In this document: positions 5,688 to 7,887 of the stretch, piece after piece
Layout: each line of letters opens with the position of its first letter
How positions within the stretch are numbered: position 1 is the stretch's first letter
NCBI GenBank assembly: GCA_964443245.1
Contig: CAYUEG010000151.1
Span: 1 to 7,887, forward strand
Reading direction: 5' to 3'
Length of the DNA stretch: 7,887 nucleotides
Origin: CANJDH01 sp964443245
GTDB lineage: Bacteria; Pseudomonadota; Gammaproteobacteria; Burkholderiales; JAEUOS01
Made by a program: the position numbers and the translations under genes
Notes under the pieces: generated by a model
The model's database searches: none
What the model saw: only the letters and a program-made list of their open reading frames with translations
What the model was told of the DNA's origin: nothing

Positions 5688-7003
5688 ACCTCGAGTGGTA
5701 TTGGGCAGCCTCCGTACTGTTCGGGCTGTCGGTGTTCCTGATGATGATGGGCATTCCGGTGGCCATCGCCTTTTGTGCCGGCAACATCATCGCAGCGGTG
5801 ATGTTCATGGGCGGTACCAACGGGATCATCCAGACCATCAACAACGGGTTCGGTTCGATGACCACGTTTGCCCTGGTGCCGATTCCGATGTTCCTGCTGA
5901 TGGGGGAATTGTTCTATCACACGGGTCTTGCCACCCGATGTTTCAATGCGGCCGACAAGCTGTTGGGCAACATTCCAGGCCGCCTCTCCTATGTGACGCT
6001 GATCGGCGGGACAGCCTTTGCCGGCCCGGCAGGCTCGAGCATGGGGGCGTGCGCCCTGCTCGGCTCGTTGATGGTGCCGGAGATGGCCAAGCGCGGATAC
6101 AACAAGTATTTGTCGATCGGCCCGATCATGGGCGTGGGCGGCCTGGCCGTCATCATTCCCCCCTCGGCCCTGACCGTCCTTCTGGCCACACTGGGGCAGA
6201 CCGATGTGGGTGATCTGCTGATTGCCGGCATCATCCCCGGCTTCATCCTGGCCTTGATGTATGGGCTGCTGATCTGGGGCTGGACCAAGTTTGACCCGAG
6301 CGCGGCGCCGCCCTATGACGCCACGCCGGTCAGCCGCCAGGAAAAGATTCGCCTGATTGTTGTCGATGTGATTCCGATGGTCGGGGTGATTGCATTCTCC
6401 GTGCTGATCATGCTGACCGGCTGGGCCACCCCGACCGAGGCGGCCGCCCTGGGTGCCCTTTCGGTTGTCCTTTTGGCCGCCTGCTACGGCGGCATGACCT
6501 GGCAGGCCTGGGTGAAATCCCTCGAAGGCGCATTGCGCATTACGGTGATGTCGTTCCTGATCATCTTTGGCTCTGCCACGTTTGCCAACATGCTCGCGTT
6601 CACCGGCGCTTCCAGCGGCCTGATGAACTGGGCGCTTTCCTTTGACATGGCGCCAATGGGCATGGTGTTGATCATGATCGGCGTGATCCTGTTCCTGGGA
6701 TGCTTCATGGATCAATTGTCCATGATGCTCCTGACCGCGCCGATCTTTTTCCCCTTGGCCAAGACGCTCGGTTTTGATCTGACCTGGTTTGGTCTCATCA
6801 TGCTGCTGGCGCTGGAAGTGGGTTACACCACACCGCCGTTTGGACTGCTGCTGTTCGTCATGAAGGGTGTAGCGCCACCGGAGACGACCATGCAGGACAT
6901 CTACAAGGCGGCGATTCCCTTCATTGCCTGTGTCATGCTCCTGATCGGCATGATCCTGGTGTTCCCGCCGATTGCGACCTGGCTCCCCAAGCTTTCGCAC
7001 TAG
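5684..7003 (+). CDS. dctM: TRAP transporter large membrane subunit (DctM family)
   Basis: A 439-residue, very hydrophobic permease with about 12 membrane segments, matching the usual DctM length. Family landmarks: PIPMFLLMGELFYHTGLA (67-84), IPGRLSYVTLIGGTAFAGPAGSSMGA (97-122), IIPPSALTVLLATLGQTDVGDLLIAGIIPG (157-186), GWATPTEAAALGA (246-258), FLGCFMDQLSMMLLTAPIFFPL (337-358) and the GYTTPPFGLLLFV loop (380-392) followed by MKGVAPPE. These are the hairpin and sodium-site regions conserved in TRAP transporters. The protein forms the translocation path with DctQ and uses an ion gradient. It begins at an ATGA overlap with dctQ, so the two are translated as a pair. It ends 67 bases before the convergent nbaC stop. 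Confidence 0.95.
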   Translation: MNLEWYWAASVLFGLSVFLMMMGIPVAIAFCAGNIIAAVMFMGGTNGIIQTINNGFGSMTTFALVPIPMFLLMGELFYHTGLATRCFNAADKLLGNIPGRLSYVTLIGGTAFAGPAGSSMGACALLGSLMVPEMAKRGYNKYLSIGPIMGVGGLAVIIPPSALTVLLATLGQTDVGDLLIAGIIPGFILALMYGLLIWGWTKFDPSAAPPYDATPVSRQEKIRLIVVDVIPMVGVIAFSVLIMLTGWATPTEAAALGALSVVLLAACYGGMTWQAWVKSLEGALRITVMSFLIIFGSATFANMLAFTGASSGLMNWALSFDMAPMGMVLIMIGVILFLGCFMDQLSMMLLTAPIFFPLAKTLGFDLTWFGLIMLLALEVGYTTPPFGLLLFVMKGVAPPETTMQDIYKAAIPFIACVMLLIGMILVFPPIATWLPKLSH

Positions 7004-7070
7004 GGGGCAGGGGCGGGCTGCATCGCCCCATTGGATGTCGCAGGAATCGCTGACTTTTCTTTGAGGGTAC

Positions 7071-7625
7071 TCACGCGCGGCTGCGCGTCGCGTGCCAGGC
7101 TGCCCAGTCCCGCCCGGGATGCACCGTTCCGCACGATGGGCAGCGGCGTGCAGTGTCGTCGAGATCATAGAAACCTCGGTAGGCCTTGGGCAGGTCATCG
7201 ACGATGCTGAGCAACTGTACCTCCGCACGGTGCACCAGCGTTGCGCAGTTGGCGCAGTACCACTCGAACGCATCCATCACGCCTTTGGGCCGGCTGCGCT
7301 CAATCACCGTGCACAAGCTGCCCGCCTCCGGGCGCTGCGGGGAATGGCGCACATGCGCCGGCAGCAGGAACACATCCCCTTCGGCAAGGTCGATCCGCTC
7401 GAACTGTCCGCGGTCCCAGATCAAGAGGTGGGCGTTGCCGCGAAACTGGTGAAAGTACTCCTCATAGGGGTCGTCGTGAAAATCGGTACGCTGATTCGGC
7501 CCGCCGACAACGGTGCAGATGAGATCCGAATCCGGCCAGATCTGCTGATTGCCAACAGGCGGCTTGAAGCGTTCTGCGTTGCGATCGAGCCATTGACCAA
7601 ACTGAATGGGCCTGCCGTATTTCAT
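7071..7625 (-). CDS. nbaC: 3-hydroxyanthranilate 3,4-dioxygenase
   Basis: A 184-residue cupin enzyme read from ATG 7625-7623, selected because the conserved bacterial N-terminus MKYGRPIQFGQWLD begins there and AAAGGA lies 9 bases upstream; the in-frame extension to 7673 is not family-like. Using the Cupriavidus metallidurans enzyme as remembered, the Fe(II) ligands are His50, Glu56 and His94, and the substrate-binding residues are Arg46, Arg98 and Glu109. The C-terminus carries the extra rubredoxin-like iron site of bacterial members: Cys124, Cys127, Cys162 and Cys165. It converts 3-hydroxyanthranilate plus O2 to 2-amino-3-carboxymuconate semialdehyde, which leads either to quinolinate or to meta-cleavage degradation (kynurenine or 2-nitrobenzoate routes). 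All key residues are present, so it should be active. The partner genes (decarboxylase, dehydrogenase, deaminase) are not in the window. It follows a TctC-like gene by 44 bases and is probably co-transcribed. Confidence 0.96.
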   Translation of the reverse strand: MKYGRPIQFGQWLDRNAERFKPPVGNQQIWPDSDLICTVVGGPNQRTDFHDDPYEEYFHQFRGNAHLLIWDRGQFERIDLAEGDVFLLPAHVRHSPQRPEAGSLCTVIERSRPKGVMDAFEWYCANCATLVHRAEVQLLSIVDDLPKAYRGFYDLDDTARRCPSCGTVHPGRDWAAWHATRSRA

Positions 7626-7634
7626 GTTGCGCTG

Positions 7635-7640
7635 TCCTTT
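7635..7640 (-). promoter_or_regulatory. Ribosome binding site for nbaC
   Basis: TCCTTT on the given strand is AAAGGA on the reverse strand, 9 bases before ATG 7625. It supports the shorter start over the upstream in-frame ATG at 7673, which falls on the end of the preceding gene. Confidence 0.6.
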
Positions 7641-7669
7641 CGTACGTCTGCTCGTTCGGGTTGCGGCCT

Positions 7670-7887
7670 TCACTCCACCTTGATGCCGGCGTCCTTGATG
7701 ATCTTGCCGTACTTGGCGATTTCGCTTTTCATGAATGCGGAAAAGTCGACGGGCCCCATACCTGAAGGCTCGGAGCCCAAGCGGGCAAGGGTATCGCGGA
7801 CATCCTGGCGTGCCAGGGCCTTTTGAATCTCGCGATGCAAGGTGGCAATGATCTCGGGTGGCGTACGTGCGGGTGCCAGAACGCCGA
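7670..7887 (-). CDS. Tripartite tricarboxylate transporter (Bug/TctC family) substrate-binding protein, 3' end only
   Basis: The reverse strand is open from the window edge to TGA at 7672-7670, giving the last 72 residues of a protein whose start lies beyond 7887. The visible sequence, from GVLAPARTPPEIIATLHREI through DVRDTLARLGSEPSG to FMKSEIAKYGKIIKDAGIKVE at the end, is the standard C-terminal domain of Bug/TctC periplasmic binding proteins: the APxxTPxEI strand, the LxxxGxEPxG turn and the final exposed helix with KYGKIIKDAGIK. These proteins bind carboxylates or other small solutes in the periplasm, often without adjacent tctAB genes in Burkholderiales. It lies 44 bases upstream of nbaC on the same strand, suggesting a common transcript. 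The solute cannot be judged from the C-terminus. Confidence 0.9.
   Translation of the reverse strand, partial: GVLAPARTPPEIIATLHREIQKALARQDVRDTLARLGSEPSGMGPVDFSAFMKSEIAKYGKIIKDAGIKVE

Noticed and set aside
7010..7061. Possible terminator between dctM and nbaC (GGGGCG 7010-7015 with CGCCCC 7024-7029, or CTGC 7018-7021 with GCAG 7040-7043, then a T-rich patch)
   Set aside because: The first stem is 6 bp with no T run, and the second has short interrupted arms with the T-rich patch about 10 bases too far downstream. Neither is convincing as an intrinsic terminator.
5492..7273. A 593-codon open frame on the reverse strand across dctQ, dctM and the intergenic gap
   Set aside because: Its translation is rich in His, Gln, Gly and Arg without any domain, as expected for the reverse complement of hydrophobic membrane-protein codons in high-GC DNA. 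The forward genes are unmistakable TRAP subunits.
7092..7826. A 244-codon forward frame opposite nbaC and the TctC-like gene
   Set aside because: It is a shadow of two well-recognised reverse-strand genes, shows no family resemblance and bridges two unrelated genes.

Overview
The window is a high-GC bacterial chromosomal segment that reads as a metabolic and transport locus. There are no RNA genes, mobile elements, CRISPR arrays or long repeats that I can see. The gene content suggests a betaproteobacterium, most likely Burkholderiales: CaiB-type CoA transferase, CitE-like lyase, MaoC hydratase, TRAP transporter, a Bug/TctC-type binding protein and bacterial 3-hydroxyanthranilate dioxygenase. 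This placement is inferred from protein resemblance, not from a marker gene.

Left part (1-3035, + strand): a 5'-truncated family III CoA transferase, a CitE-like CoA-ester lyase (GTG start at 1080) and a double-hotdog MaoC-type hydratase (ATG at 1974). Together they could activate, hydrate and cleave a short dicarboxylate. The best known parallels are the itaconate, mesaconate and citramalate routes to pyruvate plus acetyl-CoA. The substrate itself cannot be read from the sequence.

Middle (3069-3869, - strand): an Asp/Glu/hydantoin racemase-superfamily protein, convergent with the hydratase gene and divergent from the transporter. Both positions where this superfamily normally carries catalytic cysteines appear to be occupied by other residues (His85 and Gly195). 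The 181-bp divergent gap (3870-4050) holds a good sigma-54-like -24/-12 element facing the transporter, overlapping a perfect 15-bp palindrome, and a TATAAT/TATACT core.

Right-centre (4051-7003, + strand): a complete TRAP transporter, dctP (binding protein), dctQ (small membrane subunit) and dctM (large membrane subunit). A strong intrinsic-terminator-like hairpin lies between dctP and dctQ, and dctQ-dctM overlap by 4 bases. The transporter probably imports the acid that the CoA-ester enzymes degrade.

Right end (7071-7887, - strand): nbaC (3-hydroxyanthranilate 3,4-dioxygenase, all metal and substrate residues present) preceded by the 3' end of a Bug/TctC-family periplasmic binding protein cut by the window edge. 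This is a separate transcription unit, convergent with the TRAP operon. No stretch over 300 bases lacks a gene. The points most worth a second look are the cysteine-lacking racemase homologue, the apparently inverted order of the two hotdog halves in the hydratase, and the candidate sigma-54 promoter.
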